From Coriobacteriaceae bacterium (GTDB lineage: Bacteria; Actinomycetota; Coriobacteriia; Coriobacteriales; Coriobacteriaceae), in NCBI GenBank assembly GCA_902364645.1, contig CABJEP010000014.1, forward strand, positions 1 through 64,000: a stretch of 64,000 bases of DNA, given 5' to 3'. The notes under the pieces were generated by a model, which worked only from the letters and a program-made list of their open reading frames with translations, did no database searches and was not told where the DNA came from. Of the stretch, positions 41,301 to 50,904 are shown piece after piece; the stretch's first letter is position 1; each line of letters starts with the position of its first letter. The position numbers and the translations under genes are program-made.

Positions 41301-42632
41301 ATGAAGTACTTTGGCACCGACGGCTTTCGCGGTGAGGCTAACGTTGGGCTGACGGTAGAGCACGCTTATAGGATTGGCCGTTTTGTGGGCTGGTATTACG
41401 GCGCCAACCGCGAGCGCAAGGCGCGCGTCATCGTGGGTAAGGACACGCGTCGCTCGAGCTATATGTTCGAGGCGGCGCTGGTGAGTGGCCTGGTCGCGAG
41501 CGGTGCGGACGCCTATATGCTGCACGTGATCCCCACGCCGGGCGTAGCGCATCAGACCGTGGAAGGCTGCTTCGATTGCGGCATCATGATCAGCGCGAGC
41601 CACAACCCGTTTTGCGATAACGGCATTAAGCTCGTCAATAGCGACGGTTTTAAGATGGACGAGGACGTACTGGAGCTCATCGAGGACTACGTCGATGGCA
41701 AGAGCGAGGTGCCGCTGGCCACGGGCAACCACATCGGCGCCACGGTGGACTACATGCAGGGCCGCAACCGCTACATTGCCTCGCTCATCGCCAGCGCGAA
41801 CTTTTCGCTGCAGGGCGTCAAGATCGGCATCGACTGCGCCAACGGCTCGGCGTCCTCGGTGGCCAAGCCGGTGTTCGACGCGCTGGGCGCCGACGTGCGC
41901 GTGATCAATGCCGCGCCCGATGGTTTTAACATCAACGTCGACTGCGGCTCCACGCATATGGAGCGTCTGCAGCGCCACGTGGTGGAGCAGGGCCTGGACG
42001 TGGGCTTTGCCTATGACGGCGATGCCGACCGCTGCCTGGCCGTGGACGAGCGCGGGCGCGTGGTCGATGGCGACCAGATCCTGTACGTGTGCGGCGTGTA
42101 CCTGAACAAGCACGGTCGCCTTTCGGGCGGTACCGTGGTTCCGACGATTGCCAGCAACTTTGGCCTGATCAAGTCGTTGGAGCTTGCCGGCCTAAGTGCC
42201 GTGACCAGCGGTGTGGGCGACCGTCACGTGTATGCCAAGATGCGCGAGGGCGGTTACAGCCTAGGCGGCGAGCAGACGGGCCATACGATCTTTGGCGATA
42301 TCGAGCGCACGGGCGACGGCATTATGACCTCGCTGCGCGTGATGGAAGTGATTCGTGCCGAGCGCGAGACGCTCTCGCAGCTCACGGCTCCGTGCAAGCT
42401 GCTGCCGCAGGCGCAGGTGGCCGTGCGCGTGGCGGACAAGGACGCCGCGCTCGAGAACATGGGCGTGCAGAACGCCATCGCCGAGGCCGAGGCTGCGCTG
42501 GCAGGCGAGGGCCGCGTGCTCGTACGCAAGAGTGGAACCGAGTCGGTTATCCGCGTGCTGGCCGAGGCGCCCGACCAAGCATCCGCCGATGCCGCCATGA
42601 AGCGCATTGCCAACGCGCTCGAGGCTTTATAG
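41301..42632 (+). CDS. glmM: Phosphoglucosamine mutase
   Basis: A 443-residue alpha-D-phosphohexomutase converting glucosamine-6-phosphate to glucosamine-1-phosphate for peptidoglycan precursor synthesis. The phosphoserine is Ser100 in ISASHNP. The metal-binding loop DGDADRC is near residue 240, the sugar-binding GEQTGH near 323 and the phosphate-binding RKSGTESVIRV near 410. The start follows AAGGAGAG. The stop codon lies within the first arm of a following hairpin. Confidence 0.95.
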   Translation: MKYFGTDGFRGEANVGLTVEHAYRIGRFVGWYYGANRERKARVIVGKDTRRSSYMFEAALVSGLVASGADAYMLHVIPTPGVAHQTVEGCFDCGIMISASHNPFCDNGIKLVNSDGFKMDEDVLELIEDYVDGKSEVPLATGNHIGATVDYMQGRNRYIASLIASANFSLQGVKIGIDCANGSASSVAKPVFDALGADVRVINAAPDGFNINVDCGSTHMERLQRHVVEQGLDVGFAYDGDADRCLAVDERGRVVDGDQILYVCGVYLNKHGRLSGGTVVPTIASNFGLIKSLELAGLSAVTSGVGDRHVYAKMREGGYSLGGEQTGHTIFGDIERTGDGIMTSLRVMEVIRAERETLSQLTAPCKLLPQAQVAVRVADKDAALENMGVQNAIAEAEAALAGEGRVLVRKSGTESVIRVLAEAPDQASADAAMKRIANALEAL

Positions 42633-42771
42633 CTACGCGGTTTTACCAAACCGCGTAGCTGCTCGACGCTGCAAACGGCCCCAAGCGGCAATCTGACGCT
42701 CAATTTCAAGGGCGCGACCAGAAGGTCAGCGCCCTTTCATTTCACGTCACCTTGCTCGCTTGGGGCCGTTT
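42631..42771. terminator. Nested hairpins after glmM
   Basis: Three inverted repeats lie between convergent genes. A 13-bp stem overlaps the glmM stop (42631-42643 with 42648-42660). An outer 15-bp pair is at 42673-42687 with 42757-42771. An inner stem (42708-42719 with 42724-42736) has one bulge and is followed by T-rich sequence. The inner stem is the likely terminator; the outer pair would make a large cruciform. Confidence 0.75.
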
Positions 42772-42837
42772 TCGCTGACGTTGCCAAGACATCGGCGTCA
42801 ACATGGTTGGCGTTGGCGATGGCGTGCTGGTCAATCC

Positions 42838-44412
42838 TTACAGCTCGTACAGCGTGGTGAACTTGTCCTGCAGGTAGCTGCAGTAGTAGCGGGCGTCAAA
42901 GTCCATGCCGCAGGCGCCCTTGATGAGTTCCGGCGCGTCCTTGGCGCGGCCCCACTGCCAAATGTGCTCGCCCAGCCAGGCACGGACGGGTGCCAAGTCG
43001 CCGCTCGCGCAGGCACCGGTAAGGTCGACGCCGTCGCGGCACATGGCCGGCACAAACATGGCGTCGTAGGCGCTACCCAGCGCATACGTGGGGAAGTAGC
43101 CAAACGAGCCGCCGCTCCAGTGCGTATCCTGCAGACAGCCGCGCGTGTCGTCAGGAACGGGAATGCCCAGGTATTCGTCCATAAAGCGGTTCCAAAGCGC
43201 GGGGATATCCTTGGCCGTGGCCTCGCCGGCAAACAGCATACGCTCGATCTGGTAGCGCACCATAATATGCAGCGGGTAGGTGAGCTCGTCGGCCTCGGTG
43301 CGGATCAACGATGGCTGCGCGATGTTCACGGCGCGGTAGAGCGTGTCCTCGTCAACGTCGCCGTAGACCTCGGGCGCGTGGCGGCGCAGTACCTCAAGCA
43401 GCGGGCCCATAAAGGCGCGGCTGCGGCCCACGGTGTTCTCGAAAAAGCGGCTCTGGCTCTCGTGGATGCCCATGGAGGTGCCACCTTCAAGACAGGTGCG
43501 CGCATAGGCAGGATTGACGCCCAGCTCGTACATGGCGTGGCCCGCCTCGTGGATGATGCTGTAGACGTTGGAGATGCAGTCGTCCTCGTAGATGTGCGTC
43601 GCGATGCGCGCGTCGCCCACGGCAAAGCCCTCGCTAAACGGGTGCTCGGTAAAGGCAAGCGTGGTGTCGTTCAGGTCCAGGCCGACGAGCTTCATAAGGT
43701 CGAAGCTCATGGCGCGCTGGGCGGCCTCGGGCACGCGGGCGTGCAAAAAGTCGGCAGCGGGCTGCTGGCCGCGCTCGCCGATGGCGTGCACGAGCGGCAC
43801 GACCGTCGCCTTGACCTCATCGCAAAACGCGTCGAAGCTCTTGGTGGAAAGGCCGCGCTCGTACTGGTCGAGCCAAACGTCGTATGGGTCGCGCTTGGGG
43901 TCCATGAGCTCGGCCTGATGCTTAAGTTGGGCGACGATTCTATCCACATAGGGCTCAAAACTCGCCCAGTCATTGGCCGTCTTGGCCTTGTGCCACACGG
44001 CGTCGGCCTCGCAGGTGAGCCTGGTCCAGGCCGCGGCCTCCTCGGTGGGGATGGCGCTTGCCTCGCGCTGGTCGCGGCCGAGCACGCGGATCTCGTCGAG
44101 CAGCTGCGGGTCGTCGATCTTGCCGCCGGCGACGGTCTCGCGTGCCAGCGAGCGCACGAGTTCAACGGACTTCTCACTGGTCAGGAGCTTATGGTGCTCG
44201 CCGGCAAGGGTGCCCATGGCATCGGCGCGCGCTGCGGCGCCGTTGGCGGGGGCAATGGTCGCGCCGTCAAACTCGGCAATCTTGAGCAGGTACTCGCGAG
44301 TCCACAGCTTGCCCTCGAGCTTACGGAATTTTTTGACGGCCTTATCGACCTTCATGCCTTTGGGCATCTTGCCCGCTGCGGGCTTGGCCTTCTTATCGAG
44401 TTTCTTTCCCAT
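42838..44412 (-). CDS. M32 carboxypeptidase (Taq-type)
   Basis: A 524-residue zinc metallocarboxypeptidase. The HEAGH motif lies near residue 288 and the third ligand region, GIHESQSRFFEN, about 30 residues later; both are diagnostic of family M32. A basic Lys-rich extension of about 20 residues precedes the usual start. The enzyme should release C-terminal residues from cytoplasmic peptides. The start at 44412 follows AAGG on the minus strand. It is monocistronic and divergent from the pheS T-box. Confidence 0.94.
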   Translation of the reverse strand: MGKKLDKKAKPAAGKMPKGMKVDKAVKKFRKLEGKLWTREYLLKIAEFDGATIAPANGAAARADAMGTLAGEHHKLLTSEKSVELVRSLARETVAGGKIDDPQLLDEIRVLGRDQREASAIPTEEAAAWTRLTCEADAVWHKAKTANDWASFEPYVDRIVAQLKHQAELMDPKRDPYDVWLDQYERGLSTKSFDAFCDEVKATVVPLVHAIGERGQQPAADFLHARVPEAAQRAMSFDLMKLVGLDLNDTTLAFTEHPFSEGFAVGDARIATHIYEDDCISNVYSIIHEAGHAMYELGVNPAYARTCLEGGTSMGIHESQSRFFENTVGRSRAFMGPLLEVLRRHAPEVYGDVDEDTLYRAVNIAQPSLIRTEADELTYPLHIMVRYQIERMLFAGEATAKDIPALWNRFMDEYLGIPVPDDTRGCLQDTHWSGGSFGYFPTYALGSAYDAMFVPAMCRDGVDLTGACASGDLAPVRAWLGEHIWQWGRAKDAPELIKGACGMDFDARYYCSYLQDKFTTLYEL

Positions 44413-44544
44413 ACCATATCCTTGATCTCGTGAGCCGAGCGCTTCGGGTGGGCGCGCGGCCAGTTTGCACAGCTACCTGCCTTGTACCCAGCACGAACAA
44501 AACGGAACGCGGCGATACGCCCACACAATGTGGTATCCTGTAGC

Positions 44545-44832
44545 CCAATGCGTTGACGGAGAGGGTTTTGCCCGCCGCGTCGCCGGCAAGAGAGGGAAGG
44601 TCATGGGCTGCAAGCCTTCCTGCGGTGACAAGGGCCAAGCGTTCACTCCCGAGCAGCGACCTCAACGGGCACGCGGCCAGCGGCGGCGATGTCCCCAGTA
44701 GGGAAGCCGTGAGCCTCGCGATAAGGGGCGCAGAGTGGGCACGGCGGGCTAGACATCCGCCGCGTCAAACAAGGTGGTACCGCGGAATTCAACCGTCCTT
44801 GGGCAATGTACATGCCCGAGGGCGGTTTTTTG
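44545..44832 (+). promoter_or_regulatory. T-box leader controlling pheST
   Basis: The antiterminator signature AAGGTGGTACCGCGG is at 44771-44785, the family hallmark. A terminator follows (arms about 44792-44805 with 44813-44826, then TTTTTT). The upstream part has the long stem I, with an AGAGAGG-type segment and TTC at 44642-44644 as the likely specifier codon. TTC matches phenylalanine and the downstream genes. Uncharged tRNA-Phe should stabilise the antiterminator and switch on pheST. A possible extended -10 (TGGTATCCT) is at 44531-44539. Confidence 0.93.
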
Positions 44833-44917
44833 TTACCGAACCGGGCCGCGTTTTCACAACGCCAGGCGGCGGCAGTCGTCCCGGCGAGCGGGGAGCGCGA
44901 GAGACGAAAGGGAAGAC

Positions 44918-45994
44918 ATGAGTCTGATTGATGATCTGGTCAAACTCGAGGAAGAGGCCAAGGAGCTCGTCGCAGGCGCCGACGACGCAGCCAAGCTCGA
45001 GGCTGCGCGCGTTGAGCTGCTCGGCCGCAAGGGCCGCATCACCGGCCTGATGCGCATGATGGGCAAGCTCGCCCCCGAGGATCGTCCCGTGATGGGCAAG
45101 CGCGCCAACGAGATGCGCCAGCTGATTGAGGGCATGCTCGACGAGCGCAACACCGAGATGAAGGCCGCCGCCCTCAAGCGCGCACTGGAGCACGACGCCG
45201 TCGACATCACGCTGCCGGGCATCCGTCCGCAGATCGGCCATCAGCACCTGATCAAGCAGATTATCGAGGAGGCCGAGGACATCTTCTGCGGCATCGGCTA
45301 CACCGTCGAGTCCGGCCCCATGGTCGACACCTCCTACTACAACTTCACCGCGCTCAACGCCCCCATGGATCACCCGAGCCGCTCGGCCCGCGATACCTTC
45401 TACGTGGTCGACAACAACCCCGGCAGCGTCGCGCACCCCGAGGCTCACGCCCACGGCGAGTCCGACGTGCTGCTGCGCACCCAGACTTCGGGCGTGCAGA
45501 TCCACACTATGGAGTCGCAGAAGCCGCCCATCTACATGATCTGCCCGGGCACCGTCTATCGTCCCGACACGGCCGACGCCTGCCACCTGCCGCAGTTCAA
45601 CCAGATCGAGGGCCTGGTCGTTGACGAGGGCATCACCTTTGGCGACCTTAAGGGCACGCTCGACTACTTTGTTAAGTGCATGTTTGGCGAGGATCGCAAG
45701 ACGCGTTACCGCCCGCACTTCTTCCCCTTCACCGAGCCCAGCTGTGAGGTGGACGTGAGCTGCCACGTCTGCGGCGGCAAGGGCTGCAACTTCTGCAAGC
45801 ACAGCGGTTGGATCGAGATCCTGGGCTGCGGCATGGTCGACCCCAACGTCCTGATCAACTGCGGCATCGACCCCGAGAAGTACACCGGCTTCGCCTTTGG
45901 CATTGGCGCCGAGCGCGTCGCGGCCCTGCGCTACGACCTGCCCGACCTCAGAACTCTCATGACAGGCGATATGCGCTTCTTGAATCAGTTCTAG
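44918..45994 (+). CDS. pheS: Phenylalanyl-tRNA synthetase alpha subunit
   Basis: A 358-residue class II synthetase subunit. The N-terminal coiled coil (about 1-90) binds tRNA. Motif 2 and 3 regions are visible as HPSRSARDTFYV near 150, TDACHLPQFNQIEG near 222 and GFAFGIGAERVAALRY near 322. An extra cysteine cluster (CHVCGGKGCNFC near 282) is typical of actinobacterial and Gram-positive PheS. The ATG at 44918 follows AAAGGGAAG after the T-box. pheT follows after 184 bp containing a structured stem-loop. Confidence 0.96.
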   Translation: MSLIDDLVKLEEEAKELVAGADDAAKLEAARVELLGRKGRITGLMRMMGKLAPEDRPVMGKRANEMRQLIEGMLDERNTEMKAAALKRALEHDAVDITLPGIRPQIGHQHLIKQIIEEAEDIFCGIGYTVESGPMVDTSYYNFTALNAPMDHPSRSARDTFYVVDNNPGSVAHPEAHAHGESDVLLRTQTSGVQIHTMESQKPPIYMICPGTVYRPDTADACHLPQFNQIEGLVVDEGITFGDLKGTLDYFVKCMFGEDRKTRYRPHFFPFTEPSCEVDVSCHVCGGKGCNFCKHSGWIEILGCGMVDPNVLINCGIDPEKYTGFAFGIGAERVAALRYDLPDLRTLMTGDMRFLNQF

Positions 45995-46040
45995 GCTGCG
46001 GCTTGCCCAAGCACGGCACCTCGGCGCTCATTCGTCGCTT

Positions 46041-46056
46041 GCGTACCAAAGTACGC
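46041..46056. other. Stem-loop in the pheS-pheT gap
   Basis: GCGTAC and GTACGC flank a CAAA loop inside a longer region with partial outer pairing (CCAAG...CTTGG). There is no T-run, so it is more likely an intercistronic stability element than a terminator. Confidence 0.45.
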
Positions 46057-46178
46057 GGCGCTCCTCTTTCGGGCCGATCTGCCGCACTTGGACAACCCTC
46101 GCTTTGTAAGGAATGTTCACAAAGTTGAAGTTTCCACCTGCATCTCTTCGCAGGCTTTCAGTATGAAAGGAGAGCTAA

Positions 46179-48632
46179 ATGCGTGTTTCTTACGACTGGC
46201 TCAAGACCATGATCGATATTCCGGAGGATCCCAAGACCCTTTCGGACGAATATATCCGTACCGGCACCGAGGTCGAGGCGATTGACACCGTGGGAGAATC
46301 CTTCGACCACGTGGTGACCGCCAAGGTGCTCACCAAGACCCCTCACCCCGATAGCGACCACATGTATGTGTGCTCGGTCGATGTGGGCGACAAGAATCTC
46401 GACGCCGACGGTAACCCCGCTCCGCTGCAGATCGTCTGCGGCGCGCAGAACTTCGAGGCCGGCAACCACATCGTCACGGCCATGATTGGCGCTGTCCTGC
46501 CCGGCGACGTCAAGATCAAGAAGAGCAAGCTTCGCGGCGTCGTGTCCATGGGCATGAACTGCTCTGCGCGCGAACTCGGCCTGGGCGGCGACCACTCCGG
46601 CATCATGATCCTGCCCGAGGACACGCCCTGCGGCATGCCGTTTGCCGAGTATGTGGGCTCGAGTGATACTGTGCTCGACTGCGAGATCACGCCCAACCGC
46701 CCCGACTGCCTGTCCATGATCGGCATGGCCCGCGAGACCGGCGCCATTTTCGATCGCGATTTCCACGTTGAGTTGCCCGTCATCAAGGCGGAGACTGGCC
46801 GCGCGACCGACGACGAGCTTTCCGTCGAGATTGCCGACGAGGGCCTGTGCGACCGCTATGTCGCCCGCATCGTGCGCAACGTGAAGGTCGGCCCGTCGCC
46901 CGACTGGATGGTCAAGCGCCTTAACGCCCTGGGCGTGCGTCCGCACAACAACATCGTCGACATCACCAACTACGTGATGATGCTCACCGGTCAGCCGCTG
47001 CACGCCTTTGACCTGGACACCTTTGCCGAGCGCGATGGCCACCGTCGCGTGGTGGTTCGCGCCGCCCAGCAGGATGAGAAATTCACGACGCTCGATGGCG
47101 AAGAGCGCGTGCTCGACGCCGGCATGGGCCTTATCACCGACGGCGAGCGCCCCGTGGCGTTGGCCGGCGTTATGGGCGGCATGGATTCCGAGATCGAGGA
47201 CGACACCGTCGACGTGATGGTCGAGAGCGCTTGCTTCAACGCCGGTCGCACCTCGCACACCAGCCGCGATCTGTCGCTGATCTCCGACGCCTCCATTCGC
47301 TTTGAGCGCCAGGTTGACGAGACTGGCTGCGTGGATGTCGCCAACGTTACCTGCGCGCTCATCGAGGAGATCGCCGGCGGCGAGGTTGCTCCCGGCTATG
47401 TCGATGTTTTCCCCGCGCCCAAGACCATCGACAGCATCAAGCTGCGCCTGGCCCGCGTGCATGCCATCTGCGGTGCCGACATCGAGCCCGACTTTATCGA
47501 GCGTTCGCTTACCCGTCTGGGCTGCACCGTCGAGCGCGACGGCGAGGACTTTATGGTTACCCCGCCGAGCTTCCGTCCCGACCTGCCGCGCGAGATTGAC
47601 CTGATCGAGGAGATCCTGCGCCTATGGGGCATGGGCCGTGTGACGGCGACCATCCCGGCTGCCAAGAACCACATCGGCGGCCTGACCCGCGAGCAGAAGC
47701 TCACCCGCAAGGTCGGCGAGATCCTGCGCGCCTGCGGCCTCAACGAGACCACGACCTTTGGCTTTGCCGCCCCGGGCGACCTGGAGAAGATTGGCATGTC
47801 CACCGAAGGCCGCGGCTGCCCCGTGGTGCTCATGAACCCGCTGGTGGCCGAGCAGACCGAGATGCGTCGTTCGCTGCTGCCGGGCCTGCTGCAGTCCGTG
47901 GCCTACAACGAGGCGCACGGTACGCCCAACGTGCACCTGTACGAGGTCGGCAGCCTGTTCCACGGTCGCGAGAACGCCAGCCTGCCCAAGGAGACCAAGT
48001 CCGTGGCGGGTGTGCTCTCGGGCCAGTGGAGCGAGCAGTCCTGGAACATGAAGTACCGTAAGCTGCGCTTCTTCTTTGGCAAGGGCATTGTCGAGGAGCT
48101 GCTCGCCCAGCTGCGCATCGAGAAGGTTCGCTTCCGTCCCGTCGAGGGCGAGGGCTACGCTTTCTTGCAGCCGGGTCGTGCGGCCGAGGTTCTGTCCGGC
48201 GGAACCGTGCTGGGCTGGGTCGGCGAGATTCACCCCGAGGCGCGCGAGGCGATGGGCATCGATGAGGTCGTCGTTGCCTTTGAGCTCGACTTGGACAAGC
48301 TGATCAAGGGCGCCCGCAACCAGGAGAACTATCGCGAGTTCTCGCAGTACCCGGCCGTTGAGCACGACCTTGCCATTGTGGTTGACAACTCCGTGACCTG
48401 TGAGGATCTTGAGCGCCGCATTACGAGCGCCGGCGGTAAGTTGCTCGAGGGCGTGCGCCTGTTCGACGTCTACCGCGATCCCATCCGCATCGGAGCGGGC
48501 AAAAAGTCCATGGCCTTTGCGCTTACGTATCGCTCCGACGACCACACGCTTACCAGCGAAGAGGTCGAGAAAGCGCACCAGAAGATTGTCACCAAGGTGT
48601 GCAAGGGCGTAAACGGCGAGGTCCGCTCGTAA
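46179..48632 (+). CDS. pheT: Phenylalanyl-tRNA synthetase beta subunit
   Basis: An 817-residue subunit of normal length. The N-terminal tRNA-binding EMAP-like domain has HPDSDHMYVCSVDVG near 62 and LRGVVSMGMNCSARELGL near 115. B3/B4 and B5 domains follow (for example TGQPLHAFDLDTF near 270). The C-terminal ferredoxin-like anticodon-binding domain ends near 815 (SYRSDDHTLTSEEV type). The start follows AAGGAGAG. It forms the alpha2-beta2 enzyme with PheS, and both are under the T-box. Confidence 0.96.
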   Translation: MRVSYDWLKTMIDIPEDPKTLSDEYIRTGTEVEAIDTVGESFDHVVTAKVLTKTPHPDSDHMYVCSVDVGDKNLDADGNPAPLQIVCGAQNFEAGNHIVTAMIGAVLPGDVKIKKSKLRGVVSMGMNCSARELGLGGDHSGIMILPEDTPCGMPFAEYVGSSDTVLDCEITPNRPDCLSMIGMARETGAIFDRDFHVELPVIKAETGRATDDELSVEIADEGLCDRYVARIVRNVKVGPSPDWMVKRLNALGVRPHNNIVDITNYVMMLTGQPLHAFDLDTFAERDGHRRVVVRAAQQDEKFTTLDGEERVLDAGMGLITDGERPVALAGVMGGMDSEIEDDTVDVMVESACFNAGRTSHTSRDLSLISDASIRFERQVDETGCVDVANVTCALIEEIAGGEVAPGYVDVFPAPKTIDSIKLRLARVHAICGADIEPDFIERSLTRLGCTVERDGEDFMVTPPSFRPDLPREIDLIEEILRLWGMGRVTATIPAAKNHIGGLTREQKLTRKVGEILRACGLNETTTFGFAAPGDLEKIGMSTEGRGCPVVLMNPLVAEQTEMRRSLLPGLLQSVAYNEAHGTPNVHLYEVGSLFHGRENASLPKETKSVAGVLSGQWSEQSWNMKYRKLRFFFGKGIVEELLAQLRIEKVRFRPVEGEGYAFLQPGRAAEVLSGGTVLGWVGEIHPEAREAMGIDEVVVAFELDLDKLIKGARNQENYREFSQYPAVEHDLAIVVDNSVTCEDLERRITSAGGKLLEGVRLFDVYRDPIRIGAGKKSMAFALTYRSDDHTLTSEEVEKAHQKIVTKVCKGVNGEVRS

Positions 48633-48645
48633 TCTTTGCTGTTCG

Positions 48646-48738
48646 GAACCCGCCCCCTGCGGGGTTTTCACGGCAACGTCCTCGCCGCTTCGCGGCTGCG
48701 GGATGTTGCCTTAGAAAACCCCTCTCGGGGGCGGGTTC
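48646..48738. repeat. Large stem-loop element after pheT (family A, copy 1)
   Basis: Outer arms 48646-48669 and 48714-48738 pair nearly perfectly. Inside lies a second stem around TCCTCGCCGCTTCGCGGCTG (from 48679) and GGCAAC/GTTGCC. A related element with the same plan is at 58689-58777, again directly after a stop codon. It probably marks transcript ends. Confidence 0.75.
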
Positions 48739-48760
48739 CTGCGCTAACCTTGTTGCGAGC

Positions 48761-48900
48761 GGACCGCACCTTCTTCCGGGTGACCGGATAGTTGGGAGTG
48801 CAAGGGCCCTTTATTGGGCGGTGCGTGGGCCTGGGTTAATAACGTACGTATTGCAAGGGCGTGCTGCGTTGTGGGCGGGGCGCCTTTTTGTTAGTATGCA
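48761..48900 (+). other. Candidate structured leader before cbiM
   Basis: CGCACC (48765-48770) pairs with GGTGCG (48820-48825). They enclose a CCGG/CCGG hairpin (48776-48787) and a GCCC/GGGC hairpin (48806-48819). Downstream, near 48880, GGGCGGGGCGCC is followed by TTTTTG, a possible terminator. It is not recognisable as a cobalamin riboswitch. It may be a metal-responsive leader for the cobalt transporter. Confidence 0.35.
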
Positions 48901-48958
48901 GAGTCGGTGTTACGGATTGTTAGAAACGTAATACGCAACGTTCTGATTGAGAGGGCTC

Positions 48959-50044
48959 ATGCATATTCCCGATAATTATCTGTCCCCGCAGACCGATGCC
49001 GTTATGGCGGTGGCGACGGTGCCCGTATGGGTTCACTGCATCAAGAAAGTGCGCGCCACGCTCGATCGCGAGCATATGGCCTTTCTGGGTATTTGCGCTG
49101 CGTTCTCCTTTTTGCTCATGATGTTTAACGTTCCGCTGCCCGGCGGCACCACAGGCCACGCTGTCGGCGGCGCACTCATCGCGCTGCTGCTGGGCCCCGA
49201 GGCCGCGGCTATCGCTGTCTCGGTCGCGCTGGCGCTGCAGGCGCTGCTGTTTGGCGACGGCGGCGTTCTGTCGTTTGGCGCCAACTGCTTTAACATGGCC
49301 TTTGTGCTGCCGTTTGTCGCTGCTATCGTGTTCCGTGCGCTCAACAGCCGTCTGCACGACAAGAGCTGGGGCACCTCGGTTTCTGCCATCGTGAGCGGCT
49401 GGGTCGGCCTGTGCCTGGCGGCCCTGTGCGCGGCAATCGAGTTTGGTATTCAGCCGATGCTCTTCACCAACGCTTCGGGCGCGCCGCTGTACTGCCCCTT
49501 CCCGCTGTCCGTGGCTATTCCGGCCATGTTGATCCCGCATATGCTGGTTGCCGGCGTGATCGAGGGCGTGGCGACGGCCGCCATCTACGGTTTCATTAAG
49601 AAGACGGCGCCGAGCATTATCGTCGGGCCCGAGGCCGCCGATGGCCAGCTTGCTGCCGAGGGCGCTGCTGCCAAGAAGACCTCGCTGGTCCCCACGCTCA
49701 TCCTGATCGCCGTGCTTGTCGTAGCTACGCCGCTGGGCCTGCTGGCCACGGGTGACGCCTGGGGTGAGTGGGACGCCGAGGGCGCCGCGACCGCCGTTCA
49801 GGAGGCTGGCGATGACAGCCTGCAGGCTTCGGTCGGCCTCGATACCCCGACCTTTGCCGATGCCCTGCCCACGGGCGATTATCTGCAGGCCTATTCCGAG
49901 GAGCAGGGCCTTGGCTTTGCCGGCCAGGCCGCGATGTATATCCTTTCCGGCGTGATTGGCGTGGCGGTGCTCACCATCGCATTCCGTCTGGTCTCGCTTA
50001 CGGTCAAGGAAAGCGGTGCTCATGGCAATAGCCGAGCTGCCTAG
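48959..50044 (+). CDS. cbiM: Cobalt ECF transporter substrate-binding/membrane component CbiM with fused CbiN/PDGLE-like tail
   Basis: A 361-residue membrane protein. The mature-type start MHIPDNYLSP supplies the N-terminal Met-His pair used for metal binding, and GGTTGHAVGGAL near 66 carries the other histidine. Seven membrane segments are followed by a C-terminal extension with ATPLGLLATGDAWGEWD and a last membrane helix, resembling CbiN/PDGLE modules. The ATG follows GAGAGGG. cbiQ and cbiO follow, completing a cobalt (or nickel) ECF importer. Metal choice is inferred from family. Confidence 0.9.
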   Translation: MHIPDNYLSPQTDAVMAVATVPVWVHCIKKVRATLDREHMAFLGICAAFSFLLMMFNVPLPGGTTGHAVGGALIALLLGPEAAAIAVSVALALQALLFGDGGVLSFGANCFNMAFVLPFVAAIVFRALNSRLHDKSWGTSVSAIVSGWVGLCLAALCAAIEFGIQPMLFTNASGAPLYCPFPLSVAIPAMLIPHMLVAGVIEGVATAAIYGFIKKTAPSIIVGPEAADGQLAAEGAAAKKTSLVPTLILIAVLVVATPLGLLATGDAWGEWDAEGAATAVQEAGDDSLQASVGLDTPTFADALPTGDYLQAYSEEQGLGFAGQAAMYILSGVIGVAVLTIAFRLVSLTVKESGAHGNSRAA

Positions 50045-50858
50045 TTGGCTTGCGGTCGAGCAGCGTTACGAGCCCACGGGGGCTCGGCATCGCGGGATGC
50101 AAAAGAACGTCCTGCACCTGACGAGCCTGCTTGAGCGGGTTCGCCTGGGTGGAGGCGCGCACGAGGGCGGGTCGATGGTCGACCGCGCCCTTTCTTGCGT
50201 TTCGGCTCCGGTGCGCCTGGTGGGGATGTTCGTCTGCGTTCTGTGCGTGTGCCTGACGCAAAGCCCGCTGTATCTGATGTTGATGGCGGCTATCGCGCTG
50301 GTGCTCGTTGCCGTGCGCCCCGTACGCGGGCTGCGGGCAACCTTTGTGCCGGCACTTGGCGCTGCGGGGCTCGCGGTGGTTTTGGCGCTGCCTGCCCTGC
50401 TGCTGGGCGCTTCTGCCGCGGGCGCCATGCTCAAGATCGCGCTCAAGACGTTCATTAATGTGTCGCTTGTGCTGGGCGTTTCATGGACGCTTACCTGGAG
50501 CCGCATGTCGGCGGCGCTCAAGACGTTGCATCTGCCCGACGAGGTCATCTTTACGTTTGATATGACGCTCAAGCATATCGAAGTGCTGGGACGCACGGCG
50601 CACGATCTGTGCGAATCGGTCATGCTGCGCAGTGTGGGTCGTGCGCCTGCGGGTTTTTCGCGCACCGACTCGCTGGCGGGTATCATGGGCATGACGTTCA
50701 TCAAGGCGATGGAATGTAGCCACGCGATGGACGAGGCTATGCTTTGCCGTGGCTTTGCCGGTGCGTATCCGGCGCCCGCGCGCGCCGGGTTTGGCTGGCG
50801 CGATGCGGTCTATGCGGCCGGCGTGGCACTGCTGGCAGTGTTGTGCGCCGTGCTGTAG
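50022..50858 (+). CDS. cbiQ: ECF transporter transmembrane component CbiQ
   Basis: A 278-residue EcfT/CbiQ protein with several membrane segments and two cytoplasmic coupling motifs near the end of the core (LGRTAHDLCESVMLRSVGR and MDEAMLCRGFAG, the Ala-Arg-Gly type). It couples CbiM to the ATPase. The start at 50022 lies inside cbiM (23-bp overlap) and follows AAGGAAAG, so translation is coupled. Confidence 0.9.
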   Translation: MAIAELPSWLAVEQRYEPTGARHRGMQKNVLHLTSLLERVRLGGGAHEGGSMVDRALSCVSAPVRLVGMFVCVLCVCLTQSPLYLMLMAAIALVLVAVRPVRGLRATFVPALGAAGLAVVLALPALLLGASAAGAMLKIALKTFINVSLVLGVSWTLTWSRMSAALKTLHLPDEVIFTFDMTLKHIEVLGRTAHDLCESVMLRSVGRAPAGFSRTDSLAGIMGMTFIKAMECSHAMDEAMLCRGFAGAYPAPARAGFGWRDAVYAAGVALLAVLCAVL

Positions 50859-50904
50859 GCGCTGCTGGTTCTTGCTGGGGATGCAAATAGGGAAGGGCGA
50901 CGTT

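Noticed and set aside
48740..48958. A cobalamin riboswitch before cbiM
   Set aside because: No B12-box-like sequence or conserved aptamer core was found; only a generic structured leader is supported.
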